DNA of 22,305 nucleotides, from IMG/VR virus record IMGVR_UViG_3300030451_003766, positions 1 to 22,305 of that record, one strand, 5' to 3'. The first letter of the stretch is position 1. Every line of letters begins with the position of its first letter. A program made the translations under genes and the position numbers. This stretch comes from a virus. Below the pieces are notes generated by a model. It was given only the letters and a program-made list of their open reading frames with translations. It was not told where the DNA came from and did not search any database. Of this stretch, positions 5,637-14,041 are shown piece after piece.

Positions 5637-8452
5637 TCAATATACTGACCAGTACCAATCTTAGTAGCACCAACTGTTGCTAGTGCATCTGTATCTAGAC
5701 ATGCTAGTGATGGGAGTAATTTAGCACCATAACCACCACCTCCTACAATATTAATTGTAGGGAATCTATCAAATGTCATTTCTCTGTTTAATATACGAGC
5801 ACCAATAACAAAACCATCATCATTTATAACAGCTTCTGCAATACCCAATTCACCATTAACATATAAATCAGGTGCTGTAGTATATCCTATACCTGGTCTA
5901 AGAATAGTAAATGCATCTATTATACATCTTACACCTTTATCTTTTGCCAAATTCTTTTTATATCCAAAACCTGAGGATTGAACTCTTATCTCTGTTAAGA
6001 ATCCATCTGAATCTAATAGACCAGTAGCAGTTGCACCACTACCTTCACCACCAACAAACACATAAGGTGGTTCAGCCCAAGGAGATCCAGGATTATCAAC
6101 AGGTATTTCTATAATTCCACCACTATCATCTGTTATAACATCATCTATATTAACAATTGGTGGTTTAAAACCTTCAAATACAGTTTCAGGAGAATCTCCT
6201 AGACCTTCATCATAATCATTAATATCTTGATCATCTGATGCAGTAATAAGAACATCAACAGATGCACCTTTGCCTGTAATACTAAAAATTAAAGTCTCTT
6301 CATCTTCTATTGTATTATCTTCTGCAATACCAACAGTTACTTTAGAAGAATTGTTATTAACAATGAAACTACCAGTTAATTGACCACCTATAATATCTGT
6401 ACTTGTTATATTATTTCCTGATAAGTTATAGTATAGAATTGCTCCATTTTCAACATTAGTTGTAGTAATAGTATAGATTATAAATGCATCTTCAGGACAA
6501 GTAGTTCTATTAGCAACTACAGTATAAGTTGGTGTAGGATCTATACCAGTATCATCTTCACTATCATCATCACCTGGTGGATCATCTGGGAAATTATCTT
6601 CACTTGGTGGAACAAAAGGTTCAAAAGGATTTACTGGATCTGCAGGGTATGGATTATATGGTTCTTTAAGATCTTTTTCAATGATCGTACCTTTACCAAT
6701 GTTATTCGTAAACATCGTAATAATTTCACTATCATTAACAGGAGAATTAGTTCTTAATCTAATATAGAATGTCTCATTAGAATCTTTTTCATCGTCAATC
6801 AATGTTTGAACAGATATAAACTTTTCTGATTCTCCTACATTAAAACCAAGAATACCATCTTGCTTTAAATAATCAACTTCAGGAGTTGCAGTACCTTGTT
6901 TATTAATAGTTTTATATGTAACAGAAGAAGATACATCAAGATTACCACTTCTAGTTACAGTAAATACAGCTTCATCACCTTCAGTAACTTCAACATTATT
7001 AATGTTATAGACTATCTTAGATTGAGGTAATGGTTTGGGAACACCACCTGTAAATCCAACTGTAGTTACATCTAATGGTTTACCAGTATATGCATCTTCA
7101 CAAACATACTGTGTGTAATCTGCAGGTGTATCACCAAAAAGATTATCTAAACTTGATAATAAACCATCTAAGAAACCTTCTTCATCATCCTCCTTCTTCT
7201 CTCCAGTTGTGCATACTTTCTTCCACTTAGCACATTTTTGATCTGGACCTGAGCAAGAAATACCAAGAAGTCTTAGAACATAATTAATTGCATTACCAAT
7301 AAGATTAAAGGGAGCTGCTATTGCTCCAAGAATATCACTCAATGGACCTAAAATGCTATTAAGCAATTCGGTCATTAACTGTTGAATCTTAGAAATAATA
7401 CCATTAACTAACTCATCAACCTGACATACTGCATTACGATATATCTGACTAAGATAACTCATCAATACATTGGTTAACCATGCTGCCAATCTATCTCCAA
7501 GATCTGCCATCTGACATCCAAGATCTTTAAGCATCTTGTTAAACCACTCTGTAACTGGAGTAAGAGCGTTTCCTTTTTCATCAGGACGTAATATTGCTTT
7601 AACTAATGCATCAACTGCCTTTTGTAGCAATGATGCAATATATCCTTTTATTCTTGCTAGAAATTCACGTACAATATAAATTGCTTTATTTACTGTACTT
7701 CTAGCTTTACCTATACCATTAGTAAGTCCACCAGTATACTTGTTTACATAATAAGTTCCTATATTACCATTATTGTCCTGTATATCTTTTAAAAGTGTTC
7801 CTATAACTCCAGACATCTTAGATTTAAGATCTTGATCCTCACATTTCTTTGCCGTCTCTTGACACCATTCTTCTTGTTTAACAGACGCTTTCTTCTTTTC
7901 TGCTAGATCAACTCTTTGATCCCCATTACCATCTTTACTTCCATCAGATAATCCACCACCAGATGTATTTACTTTTCCTTCATCCTTTTTCTCACAATAT
8001 GGATTTCCATCAGTTGTTGGATTTAATGAATTACTATCTGTCTTTAACGCAGTTACAAATCTGTTATCGTTATTAGGATCTTCCTCATTAATAATAGTTG
8101 TAGAACCTGGAACTGTACCTATTGAACCCATGATTATGGGTTTCTGTTTATCATTATCCAAATAAAAACCAATGACCCAACATCCTGGAATTAATTGTGG
8201 ATGTGCTCCACCAGTATTTCCAGGCATGAAGGGTACATTGACAGGCATCATCACAGTTGCCCATGGCAAATCTTTAGTAGGCAGAAGGGTTTTATCCTTA
8301 GGATGATCCCCAACGATTGCTACTTTATAACGGTACCCACCTTTGTTGTTTTCTTCATCGGTGGCAGTACCTTCTATTTGTCCAACCCACCAACTAAATC
8401 CATCGGATCCAATCCGATTAGCTGGTATCAACTGTGATAATTTCTGATCCAT
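5627..8452 (-). CDS. gp5: gp5-like baseplate hub protein without lysozyme domain
   Basis: The 941-residue protein starts with the gp5 OB-fold (residues about 15-120: GFSWWVGQIEG, DLPWATVMMPV, VIGFYLDN, PIIMGSIG), which in T4 caps the gp27 ring. No lysozyme domain follows. Instead there is a low-complexity linker, a long helical/hydrophobic region (about 230-420), a Calx-beta domain at about 487-590 (EVTEGDEAVFTVTRSG ... DSNETFYIRL), a second weaker one at about 642-745, and a C-terminal Gly-rich beta repeat (GFGYKK, GIGYTTAP, GGGGYGAK). Calx-beta domains bind calcium or give adhesion surfaces, so this hub may contact the host. Its ATG follows directly on the CP12 stop. Homologues are annotated baseplate lysozyme by similarity to T4, which is doubtful here. 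Confidence 0.82.
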   Translation of the reverse strand: MDQKLSQLIPANRIGSDGFSWWVGQIEGTATDEENNKGGYRYKVAIVGDHPKDKTLLPTKDLPWATVMMPVNVPFMPGNTGGAHPQLIPGCWVIGFYLDNDKQKPIIMGSIGTVPGSTTIINEEDPNNDNRFVTALKTDSNSLNPTTDGNPYCEKKDEGKVNTSGGGLSDGSKDGNGDQRVDLAEKKKASVKQEEWCQETAKKCEDQDLKSKMSGVIGTLLKDIQDNNGNIGTYYVNKYTGGLTNGIGKARSTVNKAIYIVREFLARIKGYIASLLQKAVDALVKAILRPDEKGNALTPVTEWFNKMLKDLGCQMADLGDRLAAWLTNVLMSYLSQIYRNAVCQVDELVNGIISKIQQLMTELLNSILGPLSDILGAIAAPFNLIGNAINYVLRLLGISCSGPDQKCAKWKKVCTTGEKKEDDEEGFLDGLLSSLDNLFGDTPADYTQYVCEDAYTGKPLDVTTVGFTGGVPKPLPQSKIVYNINNVEVTEGDEAVFTVTRSGNLDVSSSVTYKTINKQGTATPEVDYLKQDGILGFNVGESEKFISVQTLIDDEKDSNETFYIRLRTNSPVNDSEIITMFTNNIGKGTIIEKDLKEPYNPYPADPVNPFEPFVPPSEDNFPDDPPGDDDSEDDTGIDPTPTYTVVANRTTCPEDAFIIYTITTTNVENGAILYYNLSGNNITSTDIIGGQLTGSFIVNNNSSKVTVGIAEDNTIEDEETLIFSITGKGASVDVLITASDDQDINDYDEGLGDSPETVFEGFKPPIVNIDDVITDDSGGIIEIPVDNPGSPWAEPPYVFVGGEGSGATATGLLDSDGFLTEIRVQSSGFGYKKNLAKDKGVRCIIDAFTILRPGIGYTTAPDLYVNGELGIAEAVINDDGFVIGARILNREMTFDRFPTINIVGGGGYGAKLLPSLACLDTDALATVGATKIGTGQYIDCP

Positions 8453-8680
8453 TTAATCATCGTATATTAAGCATTCTGGTTCATCAGGATGTTGATCGCA
8501 AAAGAGTTCAATAGCATTAGGATCGTGATGATCTCCTGCTTCAATCTCTTGCTTATGATGTTCAACATACTCTTCTAACTCATGTAGTTCCTCCTTATAG
8601 TGACGACGTGCTGCTGGATTTGTTGTTGGATCTTCTATGATCTTTTTATCCTGAGCTATATGGTCTTCTATTGTTTTCAT
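8453..8680 (-). CDS. cp12: CP12-like Calvin cycle inhibitor
   Basis: A 75-residue, highly charged protein whose C-terminus (IELFCDQHPDEPECLIYDD) carries the CP12 signature: two cysteines eight residues apart and the acidic ...C..YDD end. In the host CP12 ties up GAPDH and phosphoribulokinase when oxidised, shutting off carbon fixation; phage copies are thought to steer carbon to the pentose phosphate pathway and nucleotide synthesis. As in other short phage forms, the N-terminal Cys pair is absent; that half is helical (HYKEELHELEEYVEHH). It has a strong Shine-Dalgarno (AAGGAGGT) and its TAA touches the ATG of the gp5-like gene, so this metabolic gene is expressed with the late tail genes. 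Confidence 0.85.
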   Translation of the reverse strand: MKTIEDHIAQDKKIIEDPTTNPAARRHYKEELHELEEYVEHHKQEIEAGDHHDPNAIELFCDQHPDEPECLIYDD

Positions 8681-8705
8681 GATAGGAAAATACCTCCTTA
8701 TAACA

Positions 8706-10145
8706 TTATTTAGTTCCGTGTCCAGAATCCTTGTCCTTCATACCATAAGAGTCTCTCATAAGACGAAGGGTTGTGAGAAATCTTCCATTTGTACCGATAG
8801 TTCTGTCATATGTATGAGTTGCCTCTTGAATGAGGTATAATCCACTACTCTCTTTATCAAATGGTTCTTTCTTGGCTTCTTTATCTGGTAACTTATTTAC
8901 TAGTCTAACATCAATTTTATCTCCTGCACATATTTCAGCATTCCCAGGTATTACGATAGTACATTGCTGATTCTTTAACAATTGATATCTTGCAAGAGAC
9001 TGAGCTGCATAAAATTTTTGCCAATCTGCAAATTCAGTTGGTTTCTGTGCACCATCCTTTTCATCTATAGAAGCAATATTTGGTTCATTAAACCAAGTCT
9101 CATGATCTAACATCATAGACATAACCCTTGAATGTTGATCAGATAGTTCTTCCTGATTTACAGGAACTAAAGATAATGTTTCTTGTCCACCAAGATGTGC
9201 CATATTATCATAACTACTCTTGATTTTATAAACATATTCATCATATTGACCAGTAGAATGATTAAAGAATACTACTTTACTAGCATATTTTCCCTTTCTT
9301 AAGGATGTCATTAAATCAATTTCAGAATCAAATATAGATTCATATATGGTAAATCTATCATCAGCACCATCATCCTGATTACCTACTTTTTCTACATAAG
9401 GTCCCCATGATTCAGATACAAGTCTTGGAGCAGAGAATGTGCCACCTGGTTCATCACACAAAGCATCAACAGAAAAGAAATTATATCCTCTCCTAGTTTC
9501 CCAGAAGAAAAATCCACTAGATCCTCTAATTTCCTCATTATTCTCTTTATTACCAGACCATGGTAAAGAAGATTGTGTAGATGTATTTGTCTGACCCCAT
9601 TTTCCCTTAGAAGAAACAGATTTAATTGCTAATGAAGATATAATATCAAAAGGTCTTCTCCTATTAGGAAGTAATTTAACTTGGAACATAGATGGTTCAG
9701 AGAAGATTTGTTTTGATGATTTTAATTCTTGTTGTAATAGAGATTCTATAATTTGCTCTGGATTACCTTCCTGACGAGTTAATATTCTTGTACCTTCATT
9801 AACAAGAGCTTCTTGTGATATTAAACCTACAGTATATGTTTGTTTTTTCTGTTTTGCAAAACGATTACCAATTTTCCAAATAACAAAACTGTACTCAAAT
9901 GATTCATCTCTAATATTAGTATCAACAGCAATTAATAACTTTTCACCTCCCTCAATAGGCATACCTTGCAATAATCCACCACTATCAACTACTTCCATTG
10001 TTGCAGAAAGAAATGGAGAAGTAATATCTTCAACATAATTAAGTGCAGTAACTAACTGCTTAATTTCTATTGGTTCCTCCTTACCTTGAGGATATATCCT
10101 TACAGACTTTAAACGAAAATCTGTATTAGACTGAAATTTTGCCAT
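8706..10145 (-). CDS. Baseplate hub protein, gp27-like
   Basis: This 479-residue protein sits between the tape-measure-like gene and the gp5-type hub, the place where contractile tails encode the hub ring on which gp5 sits. The N-terminal part (residues 1-110: LVTALNYVEDITSPFLSATMEV, a GGEKL segment) looks like the first beta-domain of gp27/gpD-type hub proteins, and the centre has FDIISSLAIK. T4 gp27 is shorter (391 residues). Similarity is by pattern and position, so gp27 equivalence is inferred. A trimer would form the hub at the tail tube's lower end. It starts one base after the stop of the upstream gene begins (overlap at 10145). Confidence 0.7.
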   Translation of the reverse strand: MAKFQSNTDFRLKSVRIYPQGKEEPIEIKQLVTALNYVEDITSPFLSATMEVVDSGGLLQGMPIEGGEKLLIAVDTNIRDESFEYSFVIWKIGNRFAKQKKQTYTVGLISQEALVNEGTRILTRQEGNPEQIIESLLQQELKSSKQIFSEPSMFQVKLLPNRRRPFDIISSLAIKSVSSKGKWGQTNTSTQSSLPWSGNKENNEEIRGSSGFFFWETRRGYNFFSVDALCDEPGGTFSAPRLVSESWGPYVEKVGNQDDGADDRFTIYESIFDSEIDLMTSLRKGKYASKVVFFNHSTGQYDEYVYKIKSSYDNMAHLGGQETLSLVPVNQEELSDQHSRVMSMMLDHETWFNEPNIASIDEKDGAQKPTEFADWQKFYAAQSLARYQLLKNQQCTIVIPGNAEICAGDKIDVRLVNKLPDKEAKKEPFDKESSGLYLIQEATHTYDRTIGTNGRFLTTLRLMRDSYGMKDKDSGHGTK

Positions 10146-12361
10146 TATGCTAATGACCTCAATCCCATCTCCTGGAATATATCAGTTCCAGTATCAGAAG
10201 AACTAATACCAAAAGGCATACCCAATGTAGCGGTACTACCATCACCACCACCAGCAGCACCACCGCCACTATCTCCATAGTAATTATTGATGATATTAAC
10301 ACCACCAGAAGCTGCTTGTGAAGCAAGAGCTAACTCATTTGATTTGTCACCAGCTCCAAAGAGGGAATTCATACCATCTAATAAACTCTGATCTGTACTA
10401 CTATTATTATAGATTCCCCTTAATGTCTCATTAGTTTTAGTTGGTTGACCATAGTTATTACCAGGGAAAGATGCCCATACTGGAGAGAGTTTTTTAATAA
10501 TTTCATCACTCAAACCCTGTTCCTTAAGAAGTTCTGGAGTTACACCTTTTTCTGCTGCTAGGAACATTGCTAGTTGATCTTGAAATTCTGGTGTAAACAT
10601 CTGTGTAGAAGTATCAACTCCCATTCTCTTAGCATGATCTTTTAAGAAAGTAAATTGATATCTACCAACAGCAGCAGAATTTTGTCCATTACCAAACTTA
10701 CCTTTACCTGCATTTAAGAAGTCACCTTGTAAATCATGCATCTGATCAATTGTATATCCAGATAAATCTTTACCACCAAATTCCTGATGACCAAACCATG
10801 TATTATATCCAGGATTTCCTTCAGCATGTGCAATAGTATTCAATAATGCTTGTGTTTCATTATTTTTAACACCTTGACTAGTATCCTTATTACCAAAGAA
10901 TCTACCCCACAAATTCTTAGCACCATCAATCATATTTGGTATTAAACCTTTATTATTAGTTGGAGGTGAAGTAGTATTATTAGATGAAGTATTGTTATTA
11001 TCAGATTTATCGTCACCAAAGAACCAACTAAGAAGACCTTTATTACCACCATCAAATGCTTTAGTTAGATCATTTTTACGTTTGATCTGTGCCTCTACTA
11101 TACCTTCACCAAACATTCTAAATGTTTCTTTTCCTTCTTTACCTGAAAGTGGGAAAACACCTTCTCTTTGACCCTCTTCACTTAAGATACCAGCAATTGG
11201 AGAAGATGTAATACCACCTTCCTTAAATGGAGTTAATCCCATATCTCTACCAATCAATGCAGCATCAATTCCAACAGATGCAGCAGTTCCAAGACCAGGA
11301 ATTGTTGAAGATGCACCAGATGCTAGCTCTAATGCAGCACCAGTCCAATCTCCTGCCATTGCTCTTTGAGCAGCAAATATGGCACCAAGACCCAATCCAA
11401 CTAGAGGAATTTTCTTTCCTAATGCTTTACCCAATCCTTTTTTCAATGCTCCTTTCCCCGCATTTTTGATTCCTAGTCTAGCACCTTGTCTTGCACCAAA
11501 TTTAACAATTTTATTTGCAGCAGTTTTACTACCTCTTTTAGCAAAATGTCTTGCTAATCCTCTTCCACCAACTCTTGCCAATGCTCTGGTCCCCACTCTG
11601 CCGAGACCTCTTCTACCAATCGTCTTAAGTGCTTTTGCACCACCTAAGAGATTCATTCCAGTACCTAATAAACCAGCACCACCTCCAAGAAGACCTCCTC
11701 CACCACGACGTTGAGCAACTTTCTCGTAAGCAATATTATCAGAAAAATCTCCACCTTGCTCAATCTGATTCTCTTCTGCTCTAGAAAGTGCTCTACTTGC
11801 TAATTTTTCTGCCTGTTGATGTTGTATTTGAGCAATTGCCTTTTGTCCAGCTGTTTGATCTTCTGTAGCTTGAACTAATTGGCGTGTAACATATGTTAGT
11901 CTATCAATTGCTTGAACTATTTCATCTGATCCACTACCTGCTATTGTTGCTGATTTAGCAAACATATCATCATCAATTGATGACGATGTTGGTGTTATAT
12001 TAATAAGTGCATCAGAAGCACGAGGTTCTGGTCTTAAACTACCTGCACCAAAATTAACAATATTTTTAGCAAGAGATCCACCAAATACATCTGGATTAAT
12101 CCCTCTATCACCAGCAATAGACTTTTGTACACCATCATTAAGATTAGCAAATCTAGAACCACCTAAAAGACCCTTTGGTTCTGATCCTGCTATTTGTGCT
12201 ACTTGTTGAGATACTTCTGTAGATAACTTTCCAGACTCAGGAGTTTTTAAAAGATCCAAAAAACCTTTAATACCACCTTTCATGGTATTAAACAATTTCC
12301 CATACCTGAGATCCTTGTTTTTGCCTCTTGTGTCTTTTGGTGTTAAAAATCCGTGTGCCAT
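10145..12361 (-). CDS. Tape-measure-like tail protein with C-terminal lambda R-type lytic transglycosylase domain
   Basis: The 738-residue protein follows the chaperone pair, the standard site of the tape measure gene. Residues about 215-370 are Gly/Ala/Arg-rich with hydrophobic stretches (GLLGGGAGLLGTG, VGLGLGAIFAA, GLGTAASVGIDAALI), as in tape measure proteins. Residues about 500-650 form a muralytic domain like phage lambda endolysin R (GH104): TIAHAEG with candidate catalytic Glu514, SAAVGRYQF, FQDQLAMFL and WASFPGNNYGQP. This would cut host peptidoglycan during DNA injection, the job done in T4 by the gp5 lysozyme. A Gly-rich C-terminal tail follows. Tape measure function is inferred from position and composition; 738 residues is short for a tape measure of a long tail, and a hub-lysozyme is the alternative. 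Confidence 0.7.
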   Translation of the reverse strand: MAHGFLTPKDTRGKNKDLRYGKLFNTMKGGIKGFLDLLKTPESGKLSTEVSQQVAQIAGSEPKGLLGGSRFANLNDGVQKSIAGDRGINPDVFGGSLAKNIVNFGAGSLRPEPRASDALINITPTSSSIDDDMFAKSATIAGSGSDEIVQAIDRLTYVTRQLVQATEDQTAGQKAIAQIQHQQAEKLASRALSRAEENQIEQGGDFSDNIAYEKVAQRRGGGGLLGGGAGLLGTGMNLLGGAKALKTIGRRGLGRVGTRALARVGGRGLARHFAKRGSKTAANKIVKFGARQGARLGIKNAGKGALKKGLGKALGKKIPLVGLGLGAIFAAQRAMAGDWTGAALELASGASSTIPGLGTAASVGIDAALIGRDMGLTPFKEGGITSSPIAGILSEEGQREGVFPLSGKEGKETFRMFGEGIVEAQIKRKNDLTKAFDGGNKGLLSWFFGDDKSDNNNTSSNNTTSPPTNNKGLIPNMIDGAKNLWGRFFGNKDTSQGVKNNETQALLNTIAHAEGNPGYNTWFGHQEFGGKDLSGYTIDQMHDLQGDFLNAGKGKFGNGQNSAAVGRYQFTFLKDHAKRMGVDTSTQMFTPEFQDQLAMFLAAEKGVTPELLKEQGLSDEIIKKLSPVWASFPGNNYGQPTKTNETLRGIYNNSSTDQSLLDGMNSLFGAGDKSNELALASQAASGGVNIINNYYGDSGGGAAGGGDGSTATLGMPFGISSSDTGTDIFQEMGLRSLA

Positions 12362-12546
12362 TATCTTTTTGCGGCTTCTTGTTGTTGCTTGAGTTGATCC
12401 AAGTGTTGCATTAGAAGACTAGTGTACACTTGTCTCTCCCATGGCATCATATTTTCAATTTCACTCAAGCTATATTTATGGTGTTGCATCAAAGCGAAAT
12501 TAGTTTTGTAGTATCCCTCTAGCGTTTGATGGAAGAGGGCTATCCG
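12361..12546 (-). CDS. -1 frameshift extension of gp26 (tail chaperone C-terminal segment; T4 gp51 position)
   Basis: After the slippery site an open frame runs 61 codons (RIALFHQTLEGYYKTNF... to ...QQQEAAKR) to a TAA that overlaps the ATG of the next gene (TAATG). No ATG or GTG with a Shine-Dalgarno opens it; the first ATG (12489) would discard the conserved-looking EGYYKTNFAL part. The content (YSLSEIENMMPWERQVY, then a charged helix) has the look of the second segment of tail assembly chaperones, which in lambda (gpG/gpGT) is made by -1 frameshifting just before the tape measure gene. Full fused product: 12361-13253, about 297 residues. T4 has gp51 at this place between 26 and 27. Confidence 0.7.
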   Translation of the reverse strand, partial: RIALFHQTLEGYYKTNFALMQHHKYSLSEIENMMPWERQVYTSLLMQHLDQLKQQQEAAKR

Positions 12547-13253
12547 AAAAAATTGGCTAACCCCATAATTACAAATTCTGACGTTTCTCCTGTATTTGGA
12601 TTAACTACTGAAAACTTATGTTCCATGCGTGGTGATGATGCAAAGAATTCCTGTAATTTCTCAAATTGAGTGTTTGTAAGACCTTCTACAAATTCAGTAA
12701 ATTCCTTTTTAGTAGTAGTGGAAGAATCATATACATCTTCTTTATCAAATATCTGATCTATACAACCAGAAACTAAATCAACAATTCCATCTGCTGTAGG
12801 AGCAGCTCCCATAACAGAACCAACGATAAATTCATTCCATCCAGGATGTTTCATAATTACACCCATATTATCAGTGAGCATAATTTTAGGATCATACTTT
12901 GGTGGTTTTGTTACTTGTACTTCAGTTAAATCTAAGTTATATGCAACTTGTGTAGTATTATCATCTTTACAAACAACCTTCATTTCAACAACACTACCAA
13001 CAGAAACTGAACGTATATTTAAGAAGATGTACTCTAAATCAAAAACTGGCAATTCTTCTACTTTTACTCTACTGATTATACAACCTTTTAATAAAGTCTT
13101 AACTGCTTTCTCTATTTCTTTTTCGTCATTTGTCTCTAATGCCAATAAAAGGAGTTTTTCTTCTTTTACGACAAATGGACGATATTTAATTTTCTTCCCA
13201 TTTGAAGGAAGCTCCAACTCATATGTTGGTAATACTACTTTTGGTAATGCCAT
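12540..13253 (-). CDS. gp26: gp26-like baseplate hub / tail assembly chaperone
   Basis: The 237-residue protein starts at the ATG at 13253 (MALPKVVLPTYELELPSNGK); a longer in-frame start at 13301 would lie upstream of the late promoter, so it is rejected. The KIKYRPFVVKEEKLLLLA opening and the KEIEKAVKTLLKGCI helix match the T4 baseplate hub family (gp26) of T4-like phages. The T4 protein is 208 residues. Its last codons (AAT TTT TTC GGA TAG) contain the slippery run that lets a fraction of ribosomes shift into the downstream frame. In context it is best viewed as the short chaperone form, with the fused form in lower amount. A late promoter sits 20 bases upstream; no clear Shine-Dalgarno is visible. 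Confidence 0.85.
   Translation of the reverse strand: MALPKVVLPTYELELPSNGKKIKYRPFVVKEEKLLLLALETNDEKEIEKAVKTLLKGCIISRVKVEELPVFDLEYIFLNIRSVSVGSVVEMKVVCKDDNTTQVAYNLDLTEVQVTKPPKYDPKIMLTDNMGVIMKHPGWNEFIVGSVMGAAPTADGIVDLVSGCIDQIFDKEDVYDSSTTTKKEFTEFVEGLTNTQFEKLQEFFASSPRMEHKFSVVNPNTGETSEFVIMGLANFFG
12546..12552 (-). promoter_or_regulatory. Programmed -1 ribosomal frameshift site (T TTT TTC)
   Basis: In the gp26 frame the minus strand reads AAT TTT TTC GGA TAG, so the heptamer T TTT TTC fits X XXY YYZ. Slipping back one base re-pairs both tRNAs with TTT TTT and continues CGG ATA GCC into the 61-codon downstream frame, avoiding the TAG three bases on. Confidence 0.7.
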
Positions 13254-13273
13254 TAAAATGATTTCAAGTCGTA

Positions 13274-13281
13274 TATTTATA
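13274..13281 (-). promoter_or_regulatory. T4-type late promoter TATAAATA for the gp26 hub operon
   Basis: An exact TATAAATA on the minus strand lies 20 bases upstream of the gp26 ATG. It sits inside a 6-bp inverted repeat (13266-13271 AAGTCG, 13286-13291 CGACTT). Confidence 0.75.
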
Positions 13282-13336
13282 TATGCGACTTTTTTGACCA
13301 AAAATTTACCGAGTAATTTTTTCGGGTTTTATGGAA

Positions 13337-14041
13337 TTAGAAAATCGTATTTGCTGAGGCTCCTGTGAATGAAGGTAAAATTGTTATCTTGTTAAGATCT
13401 GACACATCACCTCTAACGTTTGTAATTCTTCTATTGATTTGATAATGTCTCTGATATTTAAACTGTGCTGTTACCTTTGTTATTTGACTAGAACCAAACT
13501 GTAATGGAATAGCATCAATAGCATATGGAAATGCTTTTTCTAAAACATATGTTATTGGTTGTCTTTGTGTTGTAGACTCTGGACCTGATTCTGCTTTTGT
13601 TATCTTTATAGTTGCTGCATAATCATCTTTATATGCTACCCTTGTTGTTCTATTTTCCATGAAAGTTCCATCTTGACCTAAAATTTCAGGAGTTATGGTT
13701 CCACTTGCAAGATCACTTTCACCAAATATTGTACCATACCAAAGATTTAAAAATTTCAATACATCTAAGTTTGCAGTTAAAGCAAATCCTAACTGTAGTT
13801 CTGTAAATATTCTCGTATGAGGATAATCAACAGATCCTACACCTGTATAAAGACCAGTTTGTGTACCAGTTGCAGTGTTAATATTTGGTAATTGTGCTTC
13901 ATCACAGAACATCTCCAAATACTCAGTTCCCAAGCCACCTTTGAATTGTTCAGGAAGATCTTCAATCTCAACAATAAAGTTATTAGCAAAGGACATTCCC
14001 CCTTGCTTTGCTATGGTCTGTATAAACTTTGGTATGGTCAC
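13337..14041 (-). CDS. gp54: Tail-tube-fold baseplate protein, gp54-like
   Basis: The 234-residue protein begins at a GTG (14041) with AGGT upstream; an ATG at 13996 is the alternative. Features: SFANNFIVEIEDLP at the start, a CDEAQLPNI strand typical of tail-tube-fold proteins, LTANLDVLKFLNLWYG, and FKYQRHYQI near the end. T4 uses gp48 and gp54, two tail-tube-like proteins, to start the tube on the baseplate; gp48 is encoded nearby on the other strand, so this is most likely the gp54 counterpart although shorter (T4: 320 residues). Tube protein followed by the chaperone pair and tape measure is also the standard order of long-tailed phages. A second tail tube protein remains possible. Confidence 0.65.
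   Translation of the reverse strand: MTIPKFIQTIAKQGGMSFANNFIVEIEDLPEQFKGGLGTEYLEMFCDEAQLPNINTATGTQTGLYTGVGSVDYPHTRIFTELQLGFALTANLDVLKFLNLWYGTIFGESDLASGTITPEILGQDGTFMENRTTRVAYKDDYAATIKITKAESGPESTTQRQPITYVLEKAFPYAIDAIPLQFGSSQITKVTAQFKYQRHYQINRRITNVRGDVSDLNKITILPSFTGASANTIF

Noticed and set aside
11379-11714. Plus-strand 111-residue proline/leucine-rich frame
   Set aside because: It is the antisense shadow of the Gly/Ala/Arg-rich region of the tape-measure-like gene, with no ribosome binding site.
12361-12489. Independent 42-residue gene starting at ATG 12489 instead of a frameshift product
   Set aside because: No Shine-Dalgarno is present and the coding pattern clearly continues upstream of this ATG to the slippery site.
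13254-13301. Longer gp26 start at 13301
   Set aside because: It would lie upstream of the late promoter, so the main transcript would not contain it; the ATG at 13253 begins the recognisable family sequence.
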